From NCBI GenBank assembly GCA_027307235.1, contig DAHUXH010000003.1, positions 24,403 through 88,402 of the forward strand: a stretch of 64,000 bases of DNA, read 5' to 3'. Below are positions 36,802 to 46,498 of this stretch, one piece after another. The position numbers and the translations under genes are program-made. A model generated the notes under the pieces. The model was not told the origin of the DNA. It saw nothing but the letters and a program-made list of their open reading frames with translations, and ran no database searches. The number at the start of each line of letters is the position of its first letter. Positions within the stretch are counted from its first letter, which is position 1. Source of the DNA: Vulcanimicrobiota bacterium. GTDB lineage: Bacteria > Vulcanimicrobiota > Vulcanimicrobiia > Vulcanimicrobiales > Vulcanimicrobiaceae.

Positions 36802-37581
36802 ATGTCCATGAACGCGACAACGCAACATAGGATCGGAACGCACGACGAGTGGCTCAAAGAGCGGCTGCAACTCCTCGAAGACGAGAAGGAACTCACGCGG
36901 CGTAGCGACGAGCTGGCACGCCGCCGGCAAGCGTTGCCCTGGGTTCGCATCGATAAGGACTACCGCTTCAATACCGATGAAGGCCCAGCATCGCTCCGCG
37001 ATCTTTTCTGCGGCAACTCTCAGCTACTCGTCTACCACTTTATGTTCGGTGCCGATTTCACAGCGGGCTGCCCGTCCTGTTCGTCGGTCGCCGACGGATT
37101 CAACGGCCTCGCTATCCATCTCGCTCATCACGATGTCACGCTTTGCGCGGTCTCGCGCGCACCGATCGGAAGATTGCAGACGTACAAGAAGCGCATGGGT
37201 TGGTCGTTCCCGTGGGCATCGTCGTTCGGAAGCGACTTCAACCTCGATTTCCAAGCCGGCTGCACGGAAGAGCAGCAACAATCCGGAACGATCGAGTACA
37301 ACTTCGCGCCCGAAGACACGCGCCCGACGCTGACGTTGAACGCAGGCTGGGCGAAAGATCTCGCCGCAGGCTGCGGCGTGGACTGGCCGACGTTTCGGCG
37401 TGAAACGCCCGGCGTCAGCGCCTTTGTGCTGAAGGATGACGTTGTCTATCACACCTACTCGGCATACGCTCGCGGCATCGACGGACTTTGGGGCATGTAT
37501 CAGTGGCTCGACCGCGCGCCGTTCGGACGCAACGAAGAAAATGAAGCGGGTCCCTGGTATAAACGCCACGATCAGTACTAG
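36802..37581 (+). CDS. DUF899 thioredoxin-like protein
   Basis: 259 aa with the DUF899 pattern LLVYHFMFGADFTAGCPSCSSV, in which C90-P-S-C93 would be the redox site of a thioredoxin fold. A basic helical N-terminus (DEWLKERLQLLEDEKELTR) and C-terminal YQWLDRAPFGRNEE are characteristic. Function is unproven; members occur in operons with ECF42 and DGPF genes, as here. AGGAGG precedes ATG 36802. Confidence 0.88.
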   Translation: MSMNATTQHRIGTHDEWLKERLQLLEDEKELTRRSDELARRRQALPWVRIDKDYRFNTDEGPASLRDLFCGNSQLLVYHFMFGADFTAGCPSCSSVADGFNGLAIHLAHHDVTLCAVSRAPIGRLQTYKKRMGWSFPWASSFGSDFNLDFQAGCTEEQQQSGTIEYNFAPEDTRPTLTLNAGWAKDLAAGCGVDWPTFRRETPGVSAFVLKDDVVYHTYSAYARGIDGLWGMYQWLDRAPFGRNEENEAGPWYKRHDQY

Positions 37582-37629
37582 GGATACCGGCGGCATCACG
37601 ACAAGAACCGACAATAGGAAGGTACACGA

Positions 37630-37971
37630 ATGAGCGATTTCACATTTTTGTATCGCGGCAGAGAAACAAACCTCTCGCCCGAGCAAATGCAAAGGACCAT
37701 GGAGAAGTGGAGCGCTTGGTTTAAGGAACTAAGCGCGAAAGGCCATATCCGGGATATCGGCCAGCCGTTGGAACATACCGGCAAGGTGATTGCCGGTAAA
37801 CAAAAGACGATCATCGATGGGCCGTTCGCAGAGGCCAAAGACGTCGTGGGCGGCTTTACGCTCGTCGAGGCCATCGATTTGGATGAGGCAGTGGAACTTT
37901 CGAAGGGCTGCCCGATTCTTGAGATCGGTGGTTCGGTGGAAGTGCGCCCCATCCAAAAATCCACCATGTAA
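37630..37971 (+). CDS. DGPF (YCII-like) domain protein
   Basis: 113 aa with the DGPF motif at 63-66 (TIIDGPFAEAK) and the C-terminal VEVRPI strand. DGPF/YCII-like proteins are the conserved neighbours of ECF42 sigma factors and are thought to modulate them or to be their targets. AGGAAGG is the ribosome site. Its stop (37969-37971) directly precedes the sigma-factor ATG with no spacing, so translation is coupled. Confidence 0.88.
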   Translation: MSDFTFLYRGRETNLSPEQMQRTMEKWSAWFKELSAKGHIRDIGQPLEHTGKVIAGKQKTIIDGPFAEAKDVVGGFTLVEAIDLDEAVELSKGCPILEIGGSVEVRPIQKSTM

Positions 37972-39255
37972 ATGGACCTCAGCGAGCACCTCTTCCGGCG
38001 CGAAGCCGGGCGCATGGTCTCCACGCTGACCCGCATCTTTGGGCCGCAGAACCTCGCGCTGGCAGAAGACGTCGTGCAAGACGCCTTCTGCCGCGCCGTT
38101 GAGGTATGGAAGTTCCGGGGTGTGCCCGACAATCCGTCGGCGTGGCTGATGACTGCTGCGAAGAATCGGGCGCTTGACGTGCTACGGCGTGAGCGAACCG
38201 CGCGGACCTATGAGCCCGAGCTCAACCGGCTGCTCCAAAGTGAATGGACGCTCGCCTCAACGCTTCAGGAACGTTTCTCCGAGCATGCGATCAAGGATGA
38301 TCAGCTTCGGATGATGTTTTCCTGCTGCCATCCCCGCTTGTCGGAGGAGGCTCAGGTAGCGCTCATACTCCATATCCTCTGCGGATTCAGCGTGCGCGAG
38401 ATCGCGAGCGCATTTGTAAGCGGTCACGCTGCGATCGAGAAACGGATAACGCGCGCAAAGAAGGTCTTCGTCAAATCGGACCTTTTTGACGTATCGGAAA
38501 CGGACAATGTCGCCCAGCGTCTTCCTGCCGTTCACCGCGCGCTGTATTTGCTCTTCAATGAAGGCTATCACGGGGCATCACCAGAGATGGCAGTGCGTCG
38601 CGAGTTGTGCAGAGAAGCGATGCGCCTCATGTCCTTGTTTCTCCGTGATCCGTTGCAAGCAATGCCTGCAACGCATGCGCTAGCCGCGCTCATGTGTTTG
38701 CATGCTGCGCGCATGCCCGGGCGTCTTGATGCTGCGGGGAACTTAAGTTCATTCAACGATCAAGACCGGTCGAAGTGGGACCGAGGACTGGTCGTGGAAG
38801 GGCTGAGACTCTTGGAACTCTCGGCCACGGGCTCTGAACTCACCGAATATCACGTCGAGGCCGCCATCGCTTCGATTCACGCCACCGCCCCTCGACCGGA
38901 AGATACCGATTGGGGAAGGATCGTTTCACTCTACGATGCGTTGACGAGCCTGCGCCCGTCTCCGATTGTCGCTCTCAATCGCGCCATTGCAATCGCACAG
39001 CGAGATGGTCCTGAAGCGGGGCTCGAAACAATCAGAACTACGATTGACAATGAACGCCTCGCCGGCTATCCGTTCTACCATGCAACGCTCGGCGAACTGG
39101 AACTGCGCTGCGGTCGATGCGACGTCGCGCGCGAGCATTTCGAGGCATCGCTCGTGCTTGCACGCAATCCTACCGAGCGTCAGTTCTTCGAACAACGCAT
39201 CGCCGCATGCACCGCATCCGGTCGCACCCCAATGGAGGCCAATGAAACGCAATGA
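37972..39255 (+). CDS. RNA polymerase sigma factor, ECF42-like with C-terminal extension
   Basis: 427 aa, much longer than a usual ECF sigma factor (about 180-200). Region 2 covers about 10-80 (GPQNLALAEDVVQDAFCRAVEVW) and region 4 about 120-175 (LILHILCGFSVREIASAF). The last 250 residues are a helical, TPR-like extension (HRALYLLFNEGYHG, LALAALMCLHAARMP) that defines group 42 (DUF6596). No anti-sigma gene is near; group 42 is thought to be controlled by its C-terminal domain. It sits right after a DGPF gene. Probably a stress-type regulon including 35736-37971. Confidence 0.9.
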   Translation: MDLSEHLFRREAGRMVSTLTRIFGPQNLALAEDVVQDAFCRAVEVWKFRGVPDNPSAWLMTAAKNRALDVLRRERTARTYEPELNRLLQSEWTLASTLQERFSEHAIKDDQLRMMFSCCHPRLSEEAQVALILHILCGFSVREIASAFVSGHAAIEKRITRAKKVFVKSDLFDVSETDNVAQRLPAVHRALYLLFNEGYHGASPEMAVRRELCREAMRLMSLFLRDPLQAMPATHALAALMCLHAARMPGRLDAAGNLSSFNDQDRSKWDRGLVVEGLRLLELSATGSELTEYHVEAAIASIHATAPRPEDTDWGRIVSLYDALTSLRPSPIVALNRAIAIAQRDGPEAGLETIRTTIDNERLAGYPFYHATLGELELRCGRCDVAREHFEASLVLARNPTERQFFEQRIAACTASGRTPMEANETQ

Positions 39256-39300
39256 ACAACTTCAATCGTGAAAGTGACTTCCTCGGGAGCTTGGTCTAAA

Positions 39301-40608
39301 ATGCAAATACGCTGCGAATGGTTGTTAGCATGCGTTCGTGCGTTCACGGCGCTGTTGCTGATCGTTGTGCCTGCATGCGTGCCATCGATACAGGCGCGGG
39401 CGTCGGCGCTTTGGAGCCGCGCGATAACTGGCGGCGTGGTGAATGCGAGCATCGATCATGGCGCCGTGATCTTCGGCGTCGATTCACGCCCGCTCGGCGG
39501 CGAGAATACACTGGCGCTCGACCTGCGAACCGGCAAGCGATTGTGGGAGCGGACAGGCGCGGTGCCCTTGGCCGGCTCGCCCGCGTTTCTGGCTGTCGGT
39601 ACTTCGGTTGAGCATGTTGACGAACGCACTGGGCGGGCGATGTGGCGTTCCGTGCCGCTGTGCGTCGATCCCGGTACCGTTGCGGCGATCGGGAACGCGG
39701 TCTTCGTAGGATGCGGCGGAGGCAAGCTTCTGGCGCTGCGGCTTTCGACCGGGCGCGTATTCGCCGCCGCGCATCCTACGCAGGTGGATACTTACGACCA
39801 AATAGTGCCCCTGGGACGCGATGCGTTGGGCATCGGCGGCGAGGCCAGCGGAGCATTCTTGTTTCGACAGAGCGCCATCGTCACACGCGGCACGTTAGCG
39901 ACGTTTGCGGCATTGGAGCGTGACACGCGAATCATCGGCGAGCGCGGTGGAAATGCCGTCGTAGCGGAGACCTGTTGCCTTGGGCGTCATAGTGATTCAT
40001 CGCCGGCCGACATCGAATTCGTTTCGCTGGATACCGGCAAGACGGTTTCGGCGGTGAGCTTGCATCCCTACGAGAACCCTCCGCCGCCGGATCGCGACGT
40101 GCCGGGCGCCGGAATCGTCCTAGCGGTTGGCAGTACTCTCTACGTTGCCACGCACTCCGCCCTTTTCGCGTACGATCTAGGGAACCTCGGTCGCCAGCCG
40201 CGCACGTTGTATGCAGATCTTGCAGATGAACCAATGATCACGGCCGGGCGCTACCTTTGGATAAAGGAAGGAACGCCCGGCAACGTGCGACGCGTAGCAT
40301 ATCTCGACGCGTACGCCGGCATGCGCGTGATCTGGAGCGGCACAGGCGGCGAATTCACCACGGTGCATATGTACTCTCCCGGAGAGATGGAACGCCGCTT
40401 TATTTTTTCGAAAGGTAGAGTACGATTGGTTATGGTTGATGGAAGCTGCACGGTCCAGGCATCGAGTGCAAACTACGCCTTCACGATATGTAGGAACTCA
40501 GATATCGCATCGCGCGTGCGGCTTGGCAGCCCGGGAAAGCCGGTGACTCGCGGGCAGAAGACGTTGTCGCCTGGGGCCATCGCGGTGTATGCCTCAAACG
40601 GAACGTGA
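39301..40608 (+). CDS. Exported PQQ-like beta-propeller protein
   Basis: 435 aa. A long signal peptide (about 1-34, MQIRCEWLLACVRAF...) precedes repeated strands with the PQQ-propeller pattern (ALDLRTGKRLWERTG, HVDERTGRAMWRSV, ALRLSTGRVFAAA). Such proteins include BamB and quinoprotein-like domains; here no PQQ site is evident. Start ATG 39301 is chosen over GTG 39268 because the signal peptide begins there. It follows the sigma factor by 45 bp and may be read with it. Confidence 0.7.
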   Translation: MQIRCEWLLACVRAFTALLLIVVPACVPSIQARASALWSRAITGGVVNASIDHGAVIFGVDSRPLGGENTLALDLRTGKRLWERTGAVPLAGSPAFLAVGTSVEHVDERTGRAMWRSVPLCVDPGTVAAIGNAVFVGCGGGKLLALRLSTGRVFAAAHPTQVDTYDQIVPLGRDALGIGGEASGAFLFRQSAIVTRGTLATFAALERDTRIIGERGGNAVVAETCCLGRHSDSSPADIEFVSLDTGKTVSAVSLHPYENPPPPDRDVPGAGIVLAVGSTLYVATHSALFAYDLGNLGRQPRTLYADLADEPMITAGRYLWIKEGTPGNVRRVAYLDAYAGMRVIWSGTGGEFTTVHMYSPGEMERRFIFSKGRVRLVMVDGSCTVQASSANYAFTICRNSDIASRVRLGSPGKPVTRGQKTLSPGAIAVYASNGT

Positions 40609-40671
40609 GATAGCCCCGTGTCAAAATAAAGACATGCTTGCGTTGGATACGCTACGTGGTTGTGCTGAAAT

Positions 40672-40695
40672 AAAAAGAGCCGATAGAATCGGCTC
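40672..40695 (-). terminator. Rho-independent terminator of the tRNA operon
   Basis: GAGCCGAT (40677-40684) and ATCGGCTC (40688-40695) form a perfect 8-bp stem with a 3-base loop. In the minus direction it is followed by TTTTTA (40676-40671), ending the transcript just after tRNA-Glu. Confidence 0.85.
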
Positions 40696-40701
40696 CTAGA
40701 G

Positions 40702-40777
40702 TGGTAGCCCCAACGGGATTCGAACCCGTGTTACCGCCGTGAGAGGGCGGCGTCCTAGGCCTCTAGACGATAGGGCC
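40702..40777 (-). tRNA. tRNA-Glu (CTC)
   Basis: 76 nt including an encoded CCA. Acceptor GGCCCTA pairs with TGGGGCT (one G-U, one U-G), T loop TTCGAAT, and anticodon loop CTCTCAC gives anticodon CTC, decoding GAG. It lies downstream of tRNA-Gln on the same strand with one base between them. Confidence 0.93.
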
Positions 40778-40778
40778 G

Positions 40779-40852
40779 TGGCTCCCGGGCAAGGATTCGA
40801 ACCTCAATAGGCGGATTCAGAGTCCGCAGTCTTACCGTTAGACGACCCGGGA
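40779..40852 (-). tRNA. tRNA-Gln (CTG)
   Basis: 74 nt including CCA. Acceptor TCCCGGG pairs with CCCGGGA, discriminator G. The anticodon loop CTCTGAA between GCGGA and TCCGC gives anticodon CTG, decoding CAG. First gene of a two-tRNA operon. Confidence 0.92.
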
Positions 40853-41010
40853 TCGTGCCATTATGGCAACGCCGACAATACTACACGGGCACGAGCACTC
40901 CCCGCAAGGGCCGCGAAACGCGTGGCCTCGCGAGCGGGGTTACAAAGGTGAACCCTCCCCCGCAACCCGAAGGGCTTCCAGCCTGATAGAAATATCAATA
41001 TACTAACGGT

Positions 41011-41034
41011 AAACCTCGCCAACGCGTGGTTTGG
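41011..41034 (+). promoter_or_regulatory. Dyad upstream of the beta-oxidation operon
   Basis: AAACC (41011-41015) and GGTTT (41028-41032) flank GCCAAC at 41018, which also pairs partly with GTTTGGC (41028-41034). It lies about 40 bp upstream of the acyl-CoA dehydrogenase ATG, next to TATACT (40999-41004), a possible -10. A TetR-type fatty-acid regulator would bind such a site, but none is encoded here. Confidence 0.3.
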
Positions 41035-41071
41035 CCTTCTCTCACGCCAAGGAAAGCGGAAAGAGCACACG

Positions 41072-42895
41072 ATGAGCACGTATCGAGCGCCCCTGCGCGA
41101 CATGCAGTTCGTTCTCAACGAACTCGCCGGCATCGCCGACGTCGCAAAGCTTCCCGGATACGAAGAATCCGCTGATGTCCTCGACTCGATTCTTGAAGAG
41201 GCCGCCGCGTTTGCGAGCGGCGTGCTCGATCCGCTCAATCGCATCAGCGACACCGCCGGATGTACGTTCGACAACGGCAACGTGACGACGCCCAAAGGCT
41301 TCAAGGAAGCCTACAAACAGTTCGCCGATGCCGGATGGATCGGGCTTCCGGTGCCCGAGGAGTTCGGCGGGCAAGGGTTGCCGCAGTCGTTGCTCGGTCC
41401 GACGCTCGAAATGTGGAACGCGGCGAACATCGGCTTTGCCAACGGGCCGCTGCTCAACCAAGGCGCGATCGAGGCCATCGAACTCTGCGGTTCCGAAGCT
41501 CAGAAGAAGAAGTACATCCCCAATCTCGTCAACGGAAAGTGGACGGGAACGATGTGCTTGACCGAGCCGCAGGCCGGTTCCGACCTCGCGCAAGTCCGCG
41601 CGAAAGCCGTTCCGGACGGCACTCTCTATCGCATCACCGGGCAGAAGATCTTCATCACCTTCGGTGAGCACGACATGGCCGAGAACATCATTCACTTGGT
41701 GCTCGCTCGCCTGCCCGACGCTCCCGAGGGCACCAAAGGCATCTCGCTCTTCATCGTGCCGAAGTTCGTCGTCGATGACGCCGGCAAGCTTGGCGAGCGC
41801 AACGACGTGCATTGCGCCGGCATCGAGCACAAGCTCGGCATCAACGGCAACCCGACGTGCACGCTCAATTACGGCGAGCACGGTAAGGGTGCGCTCGGAG
41901 AACTCGTCGGCGAGCCCAATCGCGGCCTCGAATACATGTTCATTATGATGAACGCCGCGCGGTTTTCGGTCGGCGTGCAAGGGCTCGGTTTGGCGGATCG
42001 CGCGTATCAGCATGCGCTCGAATACGCCAAAGGCCGCATCCAAGGCCGCGACGTCAAGCCGGGATCGAAGGCACCGCAAGAGATCGTGAAGCATCCCGAC
42101 GTGCGCCGCATGCTCATGTGGTGCAAAGCCAACATCGAGGCGATGCGCGCGCTCGCGTACATCTCCGCCGCCTCTCTCGACATCCAAGCCCGTCATCCCG
42201 ACGAAAAAGTACGCAAAGAGCACCGCGCGTTCGTCGAGTTGATGATCCCGGTCGTGAAGGGCTGGTGCACGGAGACCGCGCAAGACGTCTGCTCGACGGC
42301 GCTGCAAGTCTTCGGCGGAATGGGCTACGTTGAAGAGACCGGCATCGCGCAACAGTATCGCGACGTACGTATCACCACGATTTATGAAGGCACGACCGGC
42401 ATCCAAGCGATGGACTTGATCGGGCGCAAGCTCATTCGCGACATGGGCGCGACCGCGACGTCGGTGATCACGAAGATGCAGAAAGTAGCGCAAGAACTGA
42501 GCGCAAGCGACAACGCCGACGTGAAAGCGATCGCCGATTCGCTCGGCAAAGGCGTGGCGACGCTGGCGGAAGTCTCGCAATGGATCGGCATGAACGCAAT
42601 GGCGGATCTGCACAAAGCCTTCGCGTGTTCGGTTCCGTATCTGAAGCTCTGGGGTGTGGTCGCGGGCGGTTGGCAGATGGCGCGCGCGGCCGACATCGCG
42701 GCCAAGAAGATCGCGGCCGCGAGCCCCGAGTCGGAGTTCTACGAAGCCAAGCTCAAGACCGCAAGGTTCTACGCATCGCACGTACTCACGCAATCGGCGT
42801 GGTTCAAGCGTCAGATCGTGGACGGCTCCGGTGACGTGGAGTCGTTGAGCGAAGAGCAGTTCGAACTCGATCGCAAGATGGCCGTGACGGCGTAA
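41072..42895 (+). CDS. Acyl-CoA dehydrogenase (FadE-type)
   Basis: 607 aa, of the long type with a C-terminal extra domain. FAD-dependent alpha,beta-dehydrogenation of acyl-CoA, first step of beta-oxidation. The signature LTEPQAGSDLAQVR (about 166-179), the GITGIQ-like TTGIQAMDLIGRKLIRD and the C-terminal helical domain with FYEAKLKTARFYASHVL identify it. It has no signal peptide or membrane segment. AAGGAAAGCGG lies upstream of the ATG. The next gene starts one base after its stop; the two are co-translated. Confidence 0.92.
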   Translation: MSTYRAPLRDMQFVLNELAGIADVAKLPGYEESADVLDSILEEAAAFASGVLDPLNRISDTAGCTFDNGNVTTPKGFKEAYKQFADAGWIGLPVPEEFGGQGLPQSLLGPTLEMWNAANIGFANGPLLNQGAIEAIELCGSEAQKKKYIPNLVNGKWTGTMCLTEPQAGSDLAQVRAKAVPDGTLYRITGQKIFITFGEHDMAENIIHLVLARLPDAPEGTKGISLFIVPKFVVDDAGKLGERNDVHCAGIEHKLGINGNPTCTLNYGEHGKGALGELVGEPNRGLEYMFIMMNAARFSVGVQGLGLADRAYQHALEYAKGRIQGRDVKPGSKAPQEIVKHPDVRRMLMWCKANIEAMRALAYISAASLDIQARHPDEKVRKEHRAFVELMIPVVKGWCTETAQDVCSTALQVFGGMGYVEETGIAQQYRDVRITTIYEGTTGIQAMDLIGRKLIRDMGATATSVITKMQKVAQELSASDNADVKAIADSLGKGVATLAEVSQWIGMNAMADLHKAFACSVPYLKLWGVVAGGWQMARAADIAAKKIAAASPESEFYEAKLKTARFYASHVLTQSAWFKRQIVDGSGDVESLSEEQFELDRKMAVTA

Positions 42896-42896
42896 C

Positions 42897-45026
42897 ATGG
42901 CGTCGATCAAGACGGCGGATCGCGACGGCGTCCGCATCATCACGCTCGACCATCCGCCGGTCAATGCGCTGTCGTTCGCCCTCTGCGCCGAACTGCTTCC
43001 GGTCGTCGAAACGGCAAACGCGGACGGTGCGATTACGGCGGTTGTGTTCACCGGAGCCAACGGTCTGTTCTCCGGCGGGGCTGACATCAACGACTTCAGC
43101 ACAGAGCCGACGCCGGATACCAAGACGATTCGTGACGTGATCGCGGCTGTGGAGAAGAGCGACAAGATCTTTGTCGCCGCCATCGACGGCAATGCGCTCG
43201 GCGGCGGATTGGAACTCGCGCTCGCCTGTGACTATCGCCTCGCCTCATCGCGCTCGAAGCTCGGTCTCCCTGAGATCAAGCTCGGGCTCTTGCCCGGAGC
43301 AGGCGGCACACAGCGCTTACCGCGGTTGATCGGCGCGCAAGCGGCGCTCGAATTTATGCTGAAAGGTTCCACGGCCGATGCTGAAAAGGCCGCCAAGCTC
43401 GGCATTCTCGACGAAGTCGTGCCGGGCGATGTCGTCGATCGCGCCGTGACGCTTGCCAAAGCTGCTCCCGCGAAGCGGCGCATCTCGGCGCGTCAAGCGG
43501 AACTCGGCAAGGGTCTCGTTCGCATGGCGCTGCCCTTCGTCGTGTCGCAAGCGCACAAGATGGTGCCGCCTGAAGAGAACGGCGGTTACGCGGCGCACAA
43601 GTTGATCGACGCAGTGGAAGCCGCCGTCGAGTTGCCGTTCGCACGCGGCCTCGCTCGCGAAACGCGCTTGTTCGAAGAACTCGCGCGCTCCGCGCCGTCG
43701 GCGGCGCTTCGCCACGTCTTCTTCGCCGAGCGCGAACTTGCGAAAGTGCCGGGTATCGGCGACGCGCAACCGCTCGCCGTCAAGAAGGTCGGCATCGTCG
43801 GCGGCGGCACGATGGGAACCGGCATCGCGATCTGCTTCGCCGATGCCGGCATCGCGGCGACCGTGATCGAGCCGGTCGATGAACAAGTCGAGCGTGCCAA
43901 GCAGATGATCTTCGGCATGTACATGCACCAAGTGCAGCGCGGACGCCTCGCACAAGAAGAAGCCTGGAAGCGCGGCCAGTCGATCGTCTTCAGCGACGAC
44001 TACAACGACCTTGCGGATTGCGACCTCGTGATCGAAGCCGTCTTCGAAAACATGGACGTCAAGAAGCAAGTGTTCACCAAACTCGACGCCATCGTCAAAC
44101 CCGGCGCCATCCTCGCTTCGAACACCTCGACGCTCGACATCGACGCGATGGCGGCGGTCACCAAGCGTCCGGAGAAGTTCCTCGGTTTACATTTCTTCGC
44201 GCCCGCCAACATCATGCAGCTCCTCGAAATCGTGCGCGGGAAAGACACCTCGCCGCAGACGCTCGCGACGGCGTTTGCCGTCGGCAAGGCGCTGCGTAAG
44301 AAGGCGGTGCTGTCGGCCAACGCGTTCGGCTTCATCGGCAACCGCATGATCTTCGATTATGCGCGCGAAGCCGGCGCGCTCGCCGAAGAAGGCGTGCCGC
44401 CGTATCGTATCGACAGTGTGATGAAGAAGACGTTCGGTTTCGCGATGGGACCGTTTGCGATGTTCGATCTCTCCGGCATCGACGTGTCGTGGCACATTCA
44501 GCAATCGGTTCCCGCGATGGCGGCCGGACGGACGAAGATCGTCGACCGGCTCTACGAATTGAAGCGCTTGGGGCAGAAGACCGGCAAGGGCTACTACAAG
44601 TACGACAAGAGCGTCGGCAGCGGACGCGAACCGATCCGCGACGAGGACGTCGAAGCGCTGTTTGCCGAGGAGGCGAAAAAAGCCGGCATCGCGCAGCGCG
44701 GCGACGAGGTCACCGACGACGAGATCATCAAGCGCTTGACCTATGCCTTGATCAACACCGGCGCGATGTTGCTCGAAACCGGCGTCGCGTTGCGTCCCGG
44801 AGACATCGACATCGTCTACGTCTACGGCTACGGATTCCCGCCGCATCACGGCGGCCCGATGTGGTACGCCGACGAGGTCGGCACGCGCCACGTCTACGCG
44901 GCGATCAAGGCGTTTCGCGACGCATTCGGTCCGCACTGGGAGCCCGCGCCGCTGCTCATCGAGATCGCGGAGCGCGACGGCAAATTCGCCAATATCAAGG
45001 CAAAGGAGCAACTCGTTCATGCGTGA
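42897..45026 (+). CDS. Trifunctional-type enoyl-CoA hydratase / 3-hydroxyacyl-CoA dehydrogenase (FadJ-like)
   Basis: 709 aa. The N-terminal crotonase domain (about 1-190) has GGADINDF and [15 protein letters not shown], and [21 protein letters not shown]. From about 295 a Rossmann NAD domain begins ([14 protein letters not shown]) and continues with the HADH C-terminal domains ([20 protein letters not shown]). It hydrates enoyl-CoA and oxidises the 3-hydroxyacyl-CoA. It lies between the dehydrogenase and the thiolase, and overlaps the latter by 8 bp. Confidence 0.93.
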   Translation: MASIKTADRDGVRIITLDHPPVNALSFALCAELLPVVETANADGAITAVVFTGANGLFSGGADINDFSTEPTPDTKTIRDVIAAVEKSDKIFVAAIDGNALGGGLELALACDYRLASSRSKLGLPEIKLGLLPGAGGTQRLPRLIGAQAALEFMLKGSTADAEKAAKLGILDEVVPGDVVDRAVTLAKAAPAKRRISARQAELGKGLVRMALPFVVSQAHKMVPPEENGGYAAHKLIDAVEAAVELPFARGLARETRLFEELARSAPSAALRHVFFAERELAKVPGIGDAQPLAVKKVGIVGGGTMGTGIAICFADAGIAATVIEPVDEQVERAKQMIFGMYMHQVQRGRLAQEEAWKRGQSIVFSDDYNDLADCDLVIEAVFENMDVKKQVFTKLDAIVKPGAILASNTSTLDIDAMAAVTKRPEKFLGLHFFAPANIMQLLEIVRGKDTSPQTLATAFAVGKALRKKAVLSANAFGFIGNRMIFDYAREAGALAEEGVPPYRIDSVMKKTFGFAMGPFAMFDLSGIDVSWHIQQSVPAMAAGRTKIVDRLYELKRLGQKTGKGYYKYDKSVGSGREPIRDEDVEALFAEEAKKAGIAQRGDEVTDDEIIKRLTYALINTGAMLLETGVALRPGDIDIVYVYGYGFPPHHGGPMWYADEVGTRHVYAAIKAFRDAFGPHWEPAPLLIEIAERDGKFANIKAKEQLVHA

Positions 45027-46206
45027 GGCGGTCATCGTCTCGGCTGCTCGCACGCCGATCGGTCGTGCGTTTCGCGGTGCTTTCAATCAAACGCCGGGCG
45101 CAACCATGGCCGGTCACGTGATCAAGGCTGCACTCGAACGCGCGCGCGTCGAGCCGGGTGAAGTTGAAGACGTCGTGATGGGCGTCGGGTTGCCCGAAGG
45201 CGCGACCGGCAACAACCTCGGGCGCACGGCGGCCCTGCGCGCCGGTCTTCCTGTCGAGGTCTGCGGTCAGGTGGTCAGCCGCTTCTGCGCGTCGGGACTC
45301 AACGCGATCGCATCGGCGGCGCAGCACGTGATGGTCGATGGAGCCGACGTGATGGTCGCGGGCGGCTGCGAATCGATTTCGATGGTGCAGAACACCATGA
45401 ACATTTCGGGCTTCGACGAGGAATGGCTGCAACGCCATGCTCCAGACATCTACACGCCGATGCTCTACACCGCCGACACGGTGGCCAAGAAGTATAAGGT
45501 GTCGCGCGAGGCGCAGGACGCGTATGCGTTGCAAAGTCAGCAGCGCACCGCCGCCGGCCAGAAGAACGGGGCGTTTCGCGACGAGATCGTCCCGATGGAA
45601 TCGTGGAAGTACGTGGAGGACAAAGAGACCGGCTCCGTTCGCGAAGAGCGCGCGATGCTCTCGAAAGATGAAGGCAACCGTGCGGACACGACGCTCGAGG
45701 GACTCGCGCAACTCAAAGGCGCCGTTCCCGGGATCAACGACACGACCATCACCGCCGGAAATTCGTCGCAACTCTCCGACGGCGCCGCCGCCGTCGTCAT
45801 CATGGATTCCAAGCTCGCCGAGAAACGCCATCTCACGCCGCTCGGCATCTTTCGCGGTTTCGTCGTGGCCGGGTGCGAGCCGGGCGAAATGGGCATCGGC
45901 CCGGTGTTCGCGGTGCCGAAATTGCTTGAGCGTCACCACCTGAAGATGGATGACATCGGCTTGTGGGAACTCAACGAAGCCTTCGCCGTGCAGACGGTCT
46001 ACTGCCGCGACGCGCTCGGCATCTCCAATGACATCTTCAACGTCAACGGCGGCTCGATCTCGATCGGTCATCCGTACGGCATGAGCGGCGCCCGTATGAC
46101 GATGCACGCATTGATCGAGGGCAAGCGACGCAACGCAAAGTACGTCGTCGTCACGATGTGCATCGGCGGCGGCATGGGCGCCGCCGGCCTCTTCGAAGTC
46201 TGTTAG
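45019..46206 (+). CDS. fadA: Acetyl-CoA C-acyltransferase (thiolase, FadA-like)
   Basis: 395 aa. The nucleophilic cysteine is C90 in [12 protein letters not shown]; the C-terminal [19 protein letters not shown] and [13 protein letters not shown] hold the second His and Cys. It cleaves 3-ketoacyl-CoA with CoA to acetyl-CoA and a shortened acyl-CoA. With the two upstream genes it completes a beta-oxidation spiral. Its stop and the convergent HiPIP stop share a 6-bp hairpin (TAGGAG 46204 / CTCCTA 46219). Confidence 0.93.
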   Translation: MREAVIVSAARTPIGRAFRGAFNQTPGATMAGHVIKAALERARVEPGEVEDVVMGVGLPEGATGNNLGRTAALRAGLPVEVCGQVVSRFCASGLNAIASAAQHVMVDGADVMVAGGCESISMVQNTMNISGFDEEWLQRHAPDIYTPMLYTADTVAKKYKVSREAQDAYALQSQQRTAAGQKNGAFRDEIVPMESWKYVEDKETGSVREERAMLSKDEGNRADTTLEGLAQLKGAVPGINDTTITAGNSSQLSDGAAAVVIMDSKLAEKRHLTPLGIFRGFVVAGCEPGEMGIGPVFAVPKLLERHHLKMDDIGLWELNEAFAVQTVYCRDALGISNDIFNVNGGSISIGHPYGMSGARMTMHALIEGKRRNAKYVVVTMCIGGGMGAAGLFEVC

Positions 46207-46221
46207 GAGGTTACTGGACTC

Positions 46222-46485
46222 CTAGCTCTTCGGCGAAAACGCGGTGCACCAGCCGTTGGGGCTGATCGCGCCCTCGACAACTTTGCAGGTGCCGGGCAGT
46301 TTGGCGTTCTTGTTCGGGATGAAGAGCGTGCAGCCCGAGCACTTGCTCTTGCCGTTGGGATGATCTTGGTACTTGAACTGCGCTTTGGTGCCCTTGGCTT
46401 GCGCGGTGCCGGTACTCGCCGCCGCGATGCCGGCTGCGAGTGCGGGAAGGAGAAGAATGCCGTGAAGAAGCTCTTTGCGATTCAT
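46222..46485 (-). CDS. High-potential iron-sulfur protein (HiPIP)
   Basis: 87 aa with an export signal (about residues 1-30; no twin-arginine motif is obvious in MNRKELLHG) and four cysteines at 49, 52, 67 and 80 in the HiPIP spacing C-x2-C-x14-C-x12-C. It carries a [4Fe-4S] cluster and transfers single electrons in the periplasm. Its partner is unknown; the mono-heme protein at 6452 is far away. GGAGGT lies upstream of the ATG. Confidence 0.85.
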   Translation of the reverse strand: MNRKELLHGILLLPALAAGIAAASTGTAQAKGTKAQFKYQDHPNGKSKCSGCTLFIPNKNAKLPGTCKVVEGAISPNGWCTAFSPKS

Positions 46486-46498
46486 GGGACCTCCTTGA

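Noticed and set aside
41042..43192. Minus-strand frame of 716 codons over the acyl-CoA dehydrogenase
   Set aside because: It is the reverse shadow of a clear FadE gene in GC-rich DNA; no domain, and codon bias is wrong.
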